DNA of 13,103 nucleotides from Candidatus Odyssella thessalonicensis (GTDB lineage Bacteria > Pseudomonadota > Alphaproteobacteria > Bin65): the NCBI GenBank assembly GCA_005240015.1, contig SBBV01000275.1, positions 1-13,103 of the forward strand. The letters run 5' to 3'. This document shows positions 5,472-12,804 of the stretch, piece by piece. A program made the position numbers and the translations under genes. The notes below the pieces were generated by a model. That model was not told where the DNA came from and did no database searches. It saw nothing but the letters and a program-made list of their open reading frames with translations. How positions within the stretch are numbered: the stretch's first letter is position 1; each line of letters begins with the position of its first letter.

Positions 5472-8452
5472 ACGCGCCCGAGCCCAGCCCGGCGGCGGCG
5501 CCCGCGATCCGGCGCAACGCCGCCCCCGGCGATCACGCGCTGGCCGAGCGCCTCAGGCGCGCCATCGCGGGCGAAGTGCTGTTCGACGCCGGCACGCGCG
5601 GGCGCTACAGCACCGATGCCTCGATCTATCAGATCGAGCCGATCGGCGTCGTGGTGCCGAAGAGCGACGAGGATGTGCGCGCGGCGCTCGCCATCGCGCG
5701 CGAAGAGCGGATTCCCGTGCTGCCGCGCGGCGCCGGCACCTCGCAATGCGGGCAGACGGTCGGCGCCGCGCTCGTCATCGACGGCAGCAAGTTCCTCAAC
5801 AAGGTCGTTGCCTTTGACAAGGAGGCGCGCACGGTCACGGTCGAGCCCGGCATCGTGCTCGATCAGCTGAATGCCTGGCTCAAGCCGCACGGGCTTTGGT
5901 TCCCGGTCGACGTCTCGACCTCGGCGCAGGCCACGATCGGCGGCATGGCCGGCAACAACTCGTGCGGCGCGCGCTCGATCGAATACGGCAACATGGTGCA
6001 CAACGTGCTCGGTGTCGACGCGATCCTCGCCGACGGCGCCGACGCGCATTTCGGCCCGCTCAAGGATGCGAAGAAGAGCAACGTGCTGGCGCCGATCGCA
6101 GCGCGGATCGAGGCGATTGCGCTGCGCGAGCGGGCCGAGATCGAGCGCATGTACCCCAAGGTCATGCGCCGGGTCGGCGGCTACAATCTCGACATCTTCC
6201 ATCCGCAGAGCGAGCGCCCCTACACGGCCGACGGCTCGGTCAACCTCGCGCATCTCCTCGTCGGCTCCGAGGGCACGCTCGCTTATTCGCGCCAGATCAC
6301 GCTCAAGCTTGCATCGCTGCCGAGGCACAAGGTGCTCGGCGTCGTGAACTTCCCCTCGTTCTATCGCGCGATGGAGCTGACGCAGCACATCGTCAAGCTG
6401 GCACCCACGGCGGTGGAGCTCGTCGACCGCACGATGATCGACCTCGCGCGCGAGAACCCGGCGTTCCGGCCCATCGTCGACGCGGCGCTGATCGGCAAGC
6501 CCGCGGCGCTGCTGCTGACCGAGTTCGCCGGCGAGGATCGCGCGGAGCAGCTCGCGCGCCTGAAGCAGCTTGTCGAGCTCATGAGCGATTTGGGGCTGCC
6601 CGGCAGCGTGGTCGAAATGACGGAGCCGGACCCGCAGCGCGATCTCTGGGAGGTGCGGAAGGCCGGGCTCAACATCATGATGTCGATGAAGGGCGACGGG
6701 AAACCGGTGAGCTTCATCGAGGATTGCGCGGTGCCGCTCGAGCACTTGGCCGACTACACGCAGCGGCTCACCGACGTGTTCACGAAGCACGGCACGCGCG
6801 GCACGTGGTACGCGCATGCCTCGGTCGGTACCCTGCATGTGCGCCCGATCCTCGACATGCGCCGCGACGGAGCCGCCAAGATGCGCACGATCGCCGAGGA
6901 GGCGGCGGCGATGGTGCGCCAGTACAAGGGCGCCTATTCGGGCGAGCACGGCGACGGGCTCGTGCGCTCGGAATGGGTGGCGTGGCAGTTCGGGCCCAAG
7001 CTCGCGCGCGCGTTCGAGGAGGTGAAGGCGGCGCTCGACCCCGACGGGCGCATGAACCCGGGCAAGATCGTGCGCCCGCCCCGGATGGACGACCGGTCGC
7101 TGTTCCGGTTCAAGCCCAACTATGCGACGCCGCCGATCACGACCGGCCTCGACTGGTCGGAATGGGCGACGCGCGAGAACCGCAACGGCTTCGCCGCGGC
7201 GGTCGAGATGTGCAACAACAACGGGCACTGCCGGAAGTTCGACGCCGGCACGATGTGTCCCTCGTTCCGCGTCACGCGCGACGAAGTGCATCTCACGCGC
7301 GGCCGCGCCAACACGCTCCGGCTCGCGCTCTCGGGCCAGCTCGGGCCGGAGGCGCTGTCGTCCGAGGCGGTCGCCGACGCGCTCGATCTCTGCGTCTCCT
7401 GCAAGGGCTGCAAGCGCGAATGCCCGACCGGCGTCGACATGGCGCGCATGAAGATCGAGGTCCTGCATCAGCGCGTGCAGCGCGAGCGGCCTCGCCGCTT
7501 CGACAGGCTCGTCGCTTATCTGCCGCGCTACGCGCCGCGCGCGGCGAAGCTCGCCTGGCTGTTCAATCTTCGCGACCGCGTTCCGGGCGGGCGCGCGCTC
7601 GGCGAGAAGCTCTTCGGCCTCGCCGCCCAGCGCAGCCTGCCGCGCTGGCGCCGCGATTCGTTCTTCGCGGCGGGCGAGGACGCGCGCCGCGCGCCGCTAT
7701 GCGATGAATCGGCGCGCGACGTGGCGCTGTTCGTCGATACGTTCAACAACTACTTCGAGCCCGAGAACGCCCGCGCCGCGGTGAGGGTGCTCGAAGCGGC
7801 AGGCTATCGAGTGAGCCCGGTGACCGCAGCGGACGGCGCGCGGCCGCTCTGCTGCGGGCGCACGTTCCTCGCCGGCGGCCTCGTCGACGAGGCGAAGGCG
7901 GAGGCGCGGCGCACGCTCGCGGCACTCGCGCCGTTGGCCTCGCGGGGCGTGCCGATCGTGGGCCTCGAACCCTCCTGCCTCTTCTCGTTCCGCGACGAGT
8001 ATCAAGTACTCGGCCTCGGCGACGGCGCCAAGGCGCTGGCGCCGCACAGCTTCATGTTCGAGGAATTCCTCGCGCGCGAGCACGCCGCCGGCCGCCTCGC
8101 GCTGAAGCTGAAGCCGCTCGCCCACAAGCGCGCCATGCTGCACGGCCATTGCCATCAGAAGGCGTTCGATGCGGTGCGCCCGATCCAGAGGGTGCTGGCG
8201 CTCATCCCCGAGCTCAAGGTCGAGCTCGTGGAATCGAGCTGCTGCGGCGTGGCCGGCGCGTTCGGCTATGCGGCACGCCACCACGCGGTTTCGATGGCGA
8301 TGGGCGAGCTTTCGCTGCTGCCCGCGGTGCGCAAGGCCGGCGACGCGCTGATCGTCGCCGACGGCACCTCCTGCCGCCACCAAATCAGGGACGGCGCCCA
8401 GCGCGAAGCGCTGCACGTCGCGCGCGTGCTGGCGGACGCGCTGAACGACTAA
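5468..8452 (+). CDS. Fused FAD/[4Fe-4S] 2-hydroxyacid dehydrogenase (GlcD-GlcF/YdiJ-like)
   Basis: The 994-residue cytoplasmic or membrane-associated flavoprotein combines modules that are separate in glycolate oxidase. Residues about 45-280 form a PCMH-type FAD domain (PRGAGTSQCGQ from residue 86; TIGGMAGNNSCGARSIEYGN; LLVGSEGTLA). The FAD-oxidase C-terminal domain ends with YSGEHGDGLVRSEW (around 490) and LDPDGRMNPGKIV. Two [4Fe-4S] motifs follow: CNNNGHCRKFDAGTMCPS from residue 582 and CVSCKGCKRECP from 642. Two cysteine-rich CCG motifs end the protein (CCGRTF at 795-796 and SSCCGVAGAFG at 925-926). Relatives oxidise D-2-hydroxyacids (glycolate, D-lactate, D-2-hydroxyglutarate) and pass electrons to the respiratory chain. 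Length and layout match the YdiJ class (about 1,000 residues). Start GTG overlaps the GntR stop; coupling is likely as only a weak GGCGG precedes it. With the neighbouring aminotransferase, glycolate to glyoxylate is plausible but not proven. Confidence 0.92.
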   Translation: MNAPEPSPAAAPAIRRNAAPGDHALAERLRRAIAGEVLFDAGTRGRYSTDASIYQIEPIGVVVPKSDEDVRAALAIAREERIPVLPRGAGTSQCGQTVGAALVIDGSKFLNKVVAFDKEARTVTVEPGIVLDQLNAWLKPHGLWFPVDVSTSAQATIGGMAGNNSCGARSIEYGNMVHNVLGVDAILADGADAHFGPLKDAKKSNVLAPIAARIEAIALRERAEIERMYPKVMRRVGGYNLDIFHPQSERPYTADGSVNLAHLLVGSEGTLAYSRQITLKLASLPRHKVLGVVNFPSFYRAMELTQHIVKLAPTAVELVDRTMIDLARENPAFRPIVDAALIGKPAALLLTEFAGEDRAEQLARLKQLVELMSDLGLPGSVVEMTEPDPQRDLWEVRKAGLNIMMSMKGDGKPVSFIEDCAVPLEHLADYTQRLTDVFTKHGTRGTWYAHASVGTLHVRPILDMRRDGAAKMRTIAEEAAAMVRQYKGAYSGEHGDGLVRSEWVAWQFGPKLARAFEEVKAALDPDGRMNPGKIVRPPRMDDRSLFRFKPNYATPPITTGLDWSEWATRENRNGFAAAVEMCNNNGHCRKFDAGTMCPSFRVTRDEVHLTRGRANTLRLALSGQLGPEALSSEAVADALDLCVSCKGCKRECPTGVDMARMKIEVLHQRVQRERPRRFDRLVAYLPRYAPRAAKLAWLFNLRDRVPGGRALGEKLFGLAAQRSLPRWRRDSFFAAGEDARRAPLCDESARDVALFVDTFNNYFEPENARAAVRVLEAAGYRVSPVTAADGARPLCCGRTFLAGGLVDEAKAEARRTLAALAPLASRGVPIVGLEPSCLFSFRDEYQVLGLGDGAKALAPHSFMFEEFLAREHAAGRLALKLKPLAHKRAMLHGHCHQKAFDAVRPIQRVLALIPELKVELVESSCCGVAGAFGYAARHHAVSMAMGELSLLPAVRKAGDALIVADGTSCRHQIRDGAQREALHVARVLADALND

Positions 8453-8485
8453 GGATCCTCGCGGCGGGTGTCCGGCTATGCCTGC

Positions 8486-8956
8486 CTAGGCCGGATGACT
8501 GAAGCTGGCGGACCGCGCCTCTTTCATGAGCTTGCGGAAGGCATCGCCGGCGACATGCACGAGGGTCGCATGGTCGCCGCCCTCGAAGTAGACCTCGGGA
8601 GCGTTGGCGAGGCTTTCGTCGACGACGACGGGCACGCCGTAGGCCGCGCCGATGGGCGGGACGGCGCCGAGGTCGCAATCGTCGAACAGTTTCGCGATCT
8701 CGTTCTCGGAGGCGAGCCCGAGGCGTTTGCCCACCACGTCCTGCAGCGCGTCGAGCGCGACGCGGTGGCTGCTCGGGACGACGGCAAGCGTGTAGCCGAG
8801 CTCGTGATGCACGACGACCGACTTGGCGACCAGCCGGCCCGGGACATGGGCCGCCTGCGCGGTTCGGCTGCTCGTTGTCGTGCGGGGATGCGGGATCAGG
8901 TCGTAGCTCGTTCCCTGACCGTCGAGATAGTTCCGGAGTCGCGCCGCGATTGTCAT
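8486..8956 (-). CDS. YbaK/ProX-like aminoacyl-tRNA deacylase domain protein
   Basis: The 156-residue stand-alone protein matches the YbaK/ProX/EbsC editing-domain family, which hydrolyses mischarged aminoacyl-tRNAs in the cytoplasm. Visible features are the N-terminal helix AARLRNYLDGQG, a strand with HPRTTT, the conserved lysine in GRLVAKSVVVH (K45), LGAVPPIGAAYG with the family PPxG turn, and C-terminal GGDHATLVHV. ATG 8956 has GGGAG 6 bases upstream; a longer TTG start at 8980 would place that ribosome-binding site inside the gene. It converges on the dehydrogenase with a 33-base gap. It lies 154 bases downstream of the thioredoxin-like gene, so it may have its own promoter. The tRNA specificity cannot be told from the sequence. 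Confidence 0.85.
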   Translation of the reverse strand: MTIAARLRNYLDGQGTSYDLIPHPRTTTSSRTAQAAHVPGRLVAKSVVVHHELGYTLAVVPSSHRVALDALQDVVGKRLGLASENEIAKLFDDCDLGAVPPIGAAYGVPVVVDESLANAPEVYFEGGDHATLVHVAGDAFRKLMKEARSASFSHPA

Positions 8957-9110
8957 GGTCAACTCCCGCTTGGTGCCCAAGCAAGTTGGAAGTCGAGAAT
9001 CATCCGCCCCCCGCGGCGACGCCTGTCGATCGAGCCCGGAGCGGCGCAGGAGCGATGCCTGCGGAGGCGGGGCGGGTCCGAAACGCGCCTCTCACGAGGA
9101 AGTTCCCTGC

Positions 9111-9665
9111 TTAGGTGCCCTTCCACTTGATGGAACACCCGATGCTCGGCACCTGCTGGCGCGGGCCCTTCCCCGTGGCCGCGATCAGCTGCATCGCTTC
9201 CACCAGCTCGCGTTTGGTACCGGGCGCGGCCGGGCCTTTGGCGGCCGAATCGAGGCGGCCGCGATACTGCAGCTCGAGCGCCGCGTTGAAGCCGAAGAAG
9301 TCGGGCGTGCACTGGGCGCCGTAGAGGCGTCCGGTCTCCTGCGTCTCGTCGATCGCGTAGGGAAACGTGAAGCGGTGCTGCGCCGCGAACGCCTTCATGT
9401 TGTCGAAGGAATCGGTGGGATAGGCGGCGACATCGTTGGGCATGATGGCGATGGCGCCGATGCCCTGCGCTTTGAGCTCGCCAAGATCGCGCACGATGCG
9501 GTCGATCGTGGCGCGCACATAGGGGCAGTGGTTGCAGATGAAGACGACGATCGTGCCCTTCTCGCCCTTCACGTCGGCGAGCGCGTAGCTCTTCCCATCG
9601 GTCGCCTTCAGGCGGAAATCGCGCGCCTTCCAGCCGAAATCGCAGACTTTCGATTCCGCCGCCAT
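9111..9665 (-). CDS. Thioredoxin-family (redoxin/AhpC-TSA-like) protein with CNHC motif
   Basis: The 184-residue protein has the redoxin fold order: a lead-in DFRLKATDGKSYALADVKG, the strand and active site VVFICNHCPYVRATIDRI (C44 and C47 form a CxxC), AIMPNDVAAYPTDS, the FPYAIDETQETGRLYGAQC region, and TPDFFGF with the cis-proline, then YRGRLD. No signal peptide or membrane segment is visible, so it is probably cytoplasmic. This subgroup is common in proteobacteria and is usually annotated only as thioredoxin family; thiol-disulfide exchange or peroxide defence are likely, but the partner is unknown. ATG 9665 has GGGAG 8 bases upstream. A purine-rich repeat begins about 70 bases upstream of the start. 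Confidence 0.88.
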   Translation of the reverse strand: MAAESKVCDFGWKARDFRLKATDGKSYALADVKGEKGTIVVFICNHCPYVRATIDRIVRDLGELKAQGIGAIAIMPNDVAAYPTDSFDNMKAFAAQHRFTFPYAIDETQETGRLYGAQCTPDFFGFNAALELQYRGRLDSAAKGPAAPGTKRELVEAMQLIAATGKGPRQQVPSIGCSIKWKGT

Positions 9666-9733
9666 GCTCGCGCTCCCTTCGCCGTCTCGGAACCAACCTC
9701 ATATCGACATGGGGCGGGAAAAGAGAAAGTGAA

Positions 9734-9966
9734 CAGGGAGGCAGGGAGGCAGGGAGGCGAGGAGAAGAACGTAAGATTCACCACCAAGACACCAAGACAC
9801 GAAGAAGTAAAAGGTTGCGCGCCAAGAGACGCGCGGAAGAACGACATGCGTTCCTTTGCGCCGCCCTTCGCGGCGCAATCACTTTCTTGGTGCCTTGGTG
9901 CCTTCGTGTCTTGGTGGTTGGCCTTCCTTGCTTCTCCCCGGCTCCCCGCCTCCCTCTTCTCCTTCC
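9734..9966. repeat. Composite intergenic repeat of inverted CACCAAGR octamer arrays
   Basis: The left part holds three tandem CAGGGAGG octamers (9734-9757), then three octamers CACCAAGA, CACCAAGA, CACGAAGA on the plus strand (9782-9805). The right part holds four on the minus strand (CACCAAGA 9916-9909, CACGAAGG, CACCAAGG, CACCAAGA 9892-9885), followed by a pyrimidine-rich stretch (about 9925-9966) that is the inverted counterpart of the left purine stretch. ACCACCAAGACAC occurs perfectly inverted at 9780-9792 and 9906-9918. The centre has a 9-bp hairpin (9856-9864 with 9870-9878, loop 5) and a small one (9817-9821 with 9830-9834). No transposase is present. The right arm overlaps the 3' end of the Cys-rich gene. 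Confidence 0.75.
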
Positions 9967-10532
9967 TCCACCACCCAGAACGGCGGCCAGGCGTCGAGCT
10001 CGAGACCGAGCGCATCGCCGACCGAGAGCTCATAGCGCGACGCGCCGGGTGGAAGCGGCTCGAGCCTCCATTCGCGGCCGTCGATCGCGGCGCGGTAGCC
10101 GTCGCCGTTGCGTGTCCATGCGAGCGGCGCATAGGCGAAGCTCGTGCCGAGCGGCGCGCTCGCGGCCCCAATCTCGAATCCCGGAAACGGCGCGAAGCTG
10201 TGCAGGAGGTTCCACTGGTTGCGGAGGTCGCGGCGATTGAGCGTGGCGTGCGCGGGGCAGTCGCAATATTCCTCGGCCGGGTCGGGGCAGCGCGCGATCA
10301 GGAACGCGATGAGGTCGACCGCCGCGGCAGGCAGGCGATAGCAGACGCGCTCGGCATCGCCGCCACGCAGCCTCGCGCGCCGCGCCGCCTCGGCAACGCC
10401 GACCGCCTTGAAGCCGCAGCCGCAGGCGAGGATCTCGAGCGCGATCTCGTCCGAGCGGCGGTCGCCCGGCAGCACGATGCGCCGGGCGACTCCGGCCACG
10501 CCTGCGCGGCCGCAATCGGGACAGAGCTTCAT
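9879..10532 (-). CDS. Unrecognised Cys-rich (possible zinc-ribbon) protein with a repeat-derived tail
   Basis: I do not recognise a characterised family. The 217-residue protein starts MKLCPDCGR, and a second pair CGC follows at about residues 37-39, so C4, C7, C37 and C39 could bind zinc. A further cluster CPDPAEEYCDCPAH lies near residues 80-95. The middle (about 100-185) is compact with many Trp, Leu and Pro residues and no membrane segment. The last ~29 residues, from about EEGEEGG to GTKAPRK, are encoded by the adjoining repeat and are unlikely to be functional. ATG 10532 lies only 3 bases after the aldo/keto reductase stop, so the two are one transcription unit with coupled translation. 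Coding is supported by that spacing and by the Cys pattern; function is unknown. Confidence 0.7.
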   Translation of the reverse strand: MKLCPDCGRAGVAGVARRIVLPGDRRSDEIALEILACGCGFKAVGVAEAARRARLRGGDAERVCYRLPAAAVDLIAFLIARCPDPAEEYCDCPAHATLNRRDLRNQWNLLHSFAPFPGFEIGAASAPLGTSFAYAPLAWTRNGDGYRAAIDGREWRLEPLPPGASRYELSVGDALGLELDAWPPFWVVEEGEEGGGEPGRSKEGQPPRHEGTKAPRK

Positions 10533-10535
10533 GCC

Positions 10536-11360
10536 TCAGAGCGCCGCCAGCGCTTCGACCATGCGCCGCCGCTCCGGCTCGTAGGGCAGGCGCCCCTCGC
10601 CGGCGCCGAGCATGTCGGCGGCGTGGTCGGGGTCGCCGGTGCCCGGGATCACGCAGGTACACGCGTCATGGCCGAGAAGGTACTTGAGGAAGAACTGCGC
10701 CCAGGTGGCGGCGCCGAATTCATGCGCCCAACCCGGCACCGGCCGGCCGCGCACGGCGCGGAAGAGCCGGCCGGCTCCGAACGGCACGTTGGCGATCACC
10801 GCGACGCCCTTCTCCTTGCAGAGCGGCAGGAGGCGCTGCTCGGCCGCGCGCTCGGCGATCGAGTAGGGGACCTGCAGGAAATCGAGCTTCTCGCGCTGGA
10901 GCACGGCCTCGAGATCGGCGAACGCGCCGGTCGTGTAGTGCGTGATGCCGATGTAGCGGAGCGTCCCCGCCGCCTGCCATTCGCGCAAGGTCGGCAGATG
11001 CGTGCGCCAGTCGACGAGGTTGTGGATCTGCATCAGCGCGATGCGCGCGACGCCGAAGAAGGCCAGCGAATCGCGCATCTGCCGGATGCCGGCTTCCCGT
11101 CCGCTGGTCCACACCTTGGTCATGATGAACGCGTCGCACTGCCGGCCGAGCGCGGCCAGCGCCTCTCCCGCGCGCGCCTCGGCGCGGCCGTACATGGGTG
11201 AGCTGTCGACGATGCTGCCGCCGGCGCCGAACAAGCGGCGCAGCACCTCGGCGAGGCGCGCACGCGTCTCGGCTCCGTCGGCGAGGTCGAAGCCTTTATA
11301 GGTGCCAATACCGATGGCGGGCAGCATCTCGCCCGTCGCCGGAATGGGTTTGGCGAGCAT
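10536..11360 (-). CDS. Aldo/keto reductase
   Basis: The 274-residue protein is a soluble NAD(P)H-dependent (alpha/beta)8-barrel oxidoreductase. The catalytic tetrad is visible: D52 and Y57 in IVDSSPMYG, K82 in IMTKVW, and H113 in LMQIHNL. The N-terminal AIGIGTYKGFD, the barrel strand YIGITHYTTGAF, the FLQVPYSIAER segment and the nucleotide-site region CVIPGTGDPDHAADML are in the normal order. Start is ATG 11360; a frame extension to 11420 adds residues with no family character, and the ATG has a G-rich sequence (GGGGGA) about 11 bases upstream. It diverges from the M48 peptidase gene and is followed after 3 bases by the Cys-rich protein. The substrate (aldehyde or ketone) cannot be inferred. 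Confidence 0.92.
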   Translation of the reverse strand: MLAKPIPATGEMLPAIGIGTYKGFDLADGAETRARLAEVLRRLFGAGGSIVDSSPMYGRAEARAGEALAALGRQCDAFIMTKVWTSGREAGIRQMRDSLAFFGVARIALMQIHNLVDWRTHLPTLREWQAAGTLRYIGITHYTTGAFADLEAVLQREKLDFLQVPYSIAERAAEQRLLPLCKEKGVAVIANVPFGAGRLFRAVRGRPVPGWAHEFGAATWAQFFLKYLLGHDACTCVIPGTGDPDHAADMLGAGEGRLPYEPERRRMVEALAAL

Positions 11361-11390
11361 CACCGGCGGATCCCCCGCGAAAATTTTGCG

Positions 11391-11420
11391 ATTATGCCTT
11401 TCGGCGTAAACGCCGGCCAA
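11391..11420 (-). promoter_or_regulatory. Putative promoter of the aldo/keto reductase gene
   Basis: On the minus strand TTGGCC (11420-11415), an 18-base spacer and CATAAT (11396-11391, five of six to TATAAT) precede the ATG at 11360. An AT-rich AAAATTTT palindrome (11380-11387) lies just downstream of the -10 and would fall in the early transcribed region. The match is modest. Confidence 0.3.
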
Positions 11421-11451
11421 GATTCGAACATATTAGTAGGGATTGGTGAGG

Positions 11452-11498
11452 TTCGCGACATCGGGTCGCGAAAGGGGCCCGCGCCACCGGGGGCGCGG
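11452..11498 (+). promoter_or_regulatory. Double-hairpin leader of the M48 peptidase gene
   Basis: Two perfect stem-loops stand in tandem before the ribosome-binding site: TTCGCGAC (11452-11459) with GTCGCGAA (11465-11472), loop 5; and CCGCGCC (11479-11485) with GGCGCGG (11492-11498), loop 6. Neither is followed by a T-tract, so they are not simple terminators. They end a few bases before GGGGAGGA and may affect message stability or access to the start. No known riboswitch class was recognised. Confidence 0.4.
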
Positions 11499-11513
11499 AT
11501 CGGGGAGGATTTC

Positions 11514-12797
11514 ATGAACCGCATTGCTCTGGCTGTGTCCCTGCTCGCGCTGGGGACCGGCGCAGCCACGTCTTCTTTCGCTTATCCGGGCAACGAACAC
11601 ATGGCGCCGCCCTCGCTGCAGCAGCCCTATCCGCCTTACGGACAACACCAGCCCTACGGGTACCCGCAACCTTACGGCCAGCCGCAGCCCTACGGGCAGC
11701 AGCAGCCCTTCGGCCATCCGCCGCGCGGCGATGGCTATCCGCCCGTATACGGCCCCTACGGCGGAACCTATGGCGGCCCCCACGGCGCGCCCGGCGGATA
11801 TCCGCCGCCGCACGCCGCACGCCCGCCGGCGCCGTTCCACATGCCGCATGCCAGCGCGCCCGATAACGCGGGCTCGATCGAGGCGGCGCGCCGCCTTTAT
11901 ACGGTCGCCGATACGGTGGCACTGCGCGGCGTATCGCTATGCGAAGGGAATACGCGCCCGCACACCGGCATGCGCACGTGGAGCAGCGACAATCTGGGTC
12001 CGCAAGCGCCCCAGTCGGCACGACAGGGCGCGGACAACAGCGTCACCGTCTTCACCGTCGTGCGCGACGGCCCGGCCGCGCGCGCCGGCTTGAAAGTCGG
12101 CGACAAGATCACGGCCATCAACGGCGAGTCGATCCCGGCGATGGCCGGGGCCATGAGCATCTATCGCACCAAGATCGATGCGGCGCTGGCGCAGCGCGGC
12201 GCGATCTCGATCGGCTACACGCGCGACGGCGAGCGCGGCGTCGCGCGCCTCGTGCCGGCGCCGGCCTGCAACTACCGCGTCGTGTTCTCGAACTCGCCCA
12301 TGCTCAACGCGGCCACCGACGGGCAGAGCGTCACCGTCATGCGCGGCCTCGTCAACCTGCTCGCGCGTGACGACGAGCTGGCGCTCGTGGTCGGCCACGA
12401 GATCGGCCACAACGTGCTCGGCCACTTCGCCCGCGGCCGCGCGCTCGGCCACCAGCAGGGCCCGTTCAATCCCGGCGCGCAATCCTCGATGCGTCAGTTC
12501 GAGAAGGAGGCGGACTACATCGGCCTCTATTTCGTTGCGCTCGCCGGCTACAACATGGAGACCGCGATCGAGTCCTCGCACCGCATGGCGGCCGCCATGC
12601 CGATGAGCGACCGCGGCACCTCGACCCATCCGAGCCAGGCCGAGCGCCACGCCGTGCTGCAGGCGGCGCTGCGCGAGATCCGCGCCAAGCGCGCGCAAGG
12701 GCAGCCGCTCAAGCCCAATCTGCGCACCGGCAGCTCGGCCGCGAACATCGCGCCGGGCTATCGCAGCGATTACGGGTCGCGCCTGCCGATCCAGTGA
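11514..12797 (+). CDS. Secreted M48-family zinc metallopeptidase with PYGQ-rich N-terminus and PDZ domain
   Basis: The 427-residue protein has a Sec signal peptide (MNRIALAVSLLALGTGAATS..., cleavage likely after SFA, residue 23) without a lipobox, so it should be periplasmic or exported. Residues 33-110 are low complexity, rich in Pro, Tyr, Gly and Gln, with QPYG repeats between about 46 and 67. A PDZ domain follows (about 172-250; GPAARAGLKVGDKITAINGE). The peptidase core has HEIGH (zinc ligands H295 and H299, catalytic E296) and the downstream acidic motif EKEAD (E330/E332, D334) supplying the third ligand. The only two cysteines I see in the mature chain, C143 and C252, flank the PDZ domain and could pair. 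ATG 11514 has GGAGGA 5 bases upstream. Related M48 proteins act in envelope protein quality control; the substrate is unknown. The gene appears monocistronic. Confidence 0.9.
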   Translation: MNRIALAVSLLALGTGAATSSFAYPGNEHMAPPSLQQPYPPYGQHQPYGYPQPYGQPQPYGQQQPFGHPPRGDGYPPVYGPYGGTYGGPHGAPGGYPPPHAARPPAPFHMPHASAPDNAGSIEAARRLYTVADTVALRGVSLCEGNTRPHTGMRTWSSDNLGPQAPQSARQGADNSVTVFTVVRDGPAARAGLKVGDKITAINGESIPAMAGAMSIYRTKIDAALAQRGAISIGYTRDGERGVARLVPAPACNYRVVFSNSPMLNAATDGQSVTVMRGLVNLLARDDELALVVGHEIGHNVLGHFARGRALGHQQGPFNPGAQSSMRQFEKEADYIGLYFVALAGYNMETAIESSHRMAAAMPMSDRGTSTHPSQAERHAVLQAALREIRAKRAQGQPLKPNLRTGSSAANIAPGYRSDYGSRLPIQ

Positions 12798-12804
12798 GTG
12801 TTTT

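Noticed and set aside
5243..7468. 741-codon minus-strand frame opposite the dehydrogenase
   Set aside because: Antisense to a well-supported gene; composition dominated by Arg, Asp, His and Leu with no recognisable domain.
8453..8485. Bidirectional terminator between the dehydrogenase and the deacylase gene
   Set aside because: Only a 6-bp TCCGGC/GCCGGA pairing is visible, it runs into the deacylase stop region, and no T-tract is present on either strand.
9734..9966. CRISPR array
   Set aside because: The repeat units are only 8 bases, adjacent without spacers, and inverted halves face each other. No cas gene is nearby.
8955..11201. 748-codon plus-strand frame across the thioredoxin-like, Cys-rich and reductase genes
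   Set aside because: It crosses three supported minus-strand genes and the octamer repeat, and shows no domain of its own.
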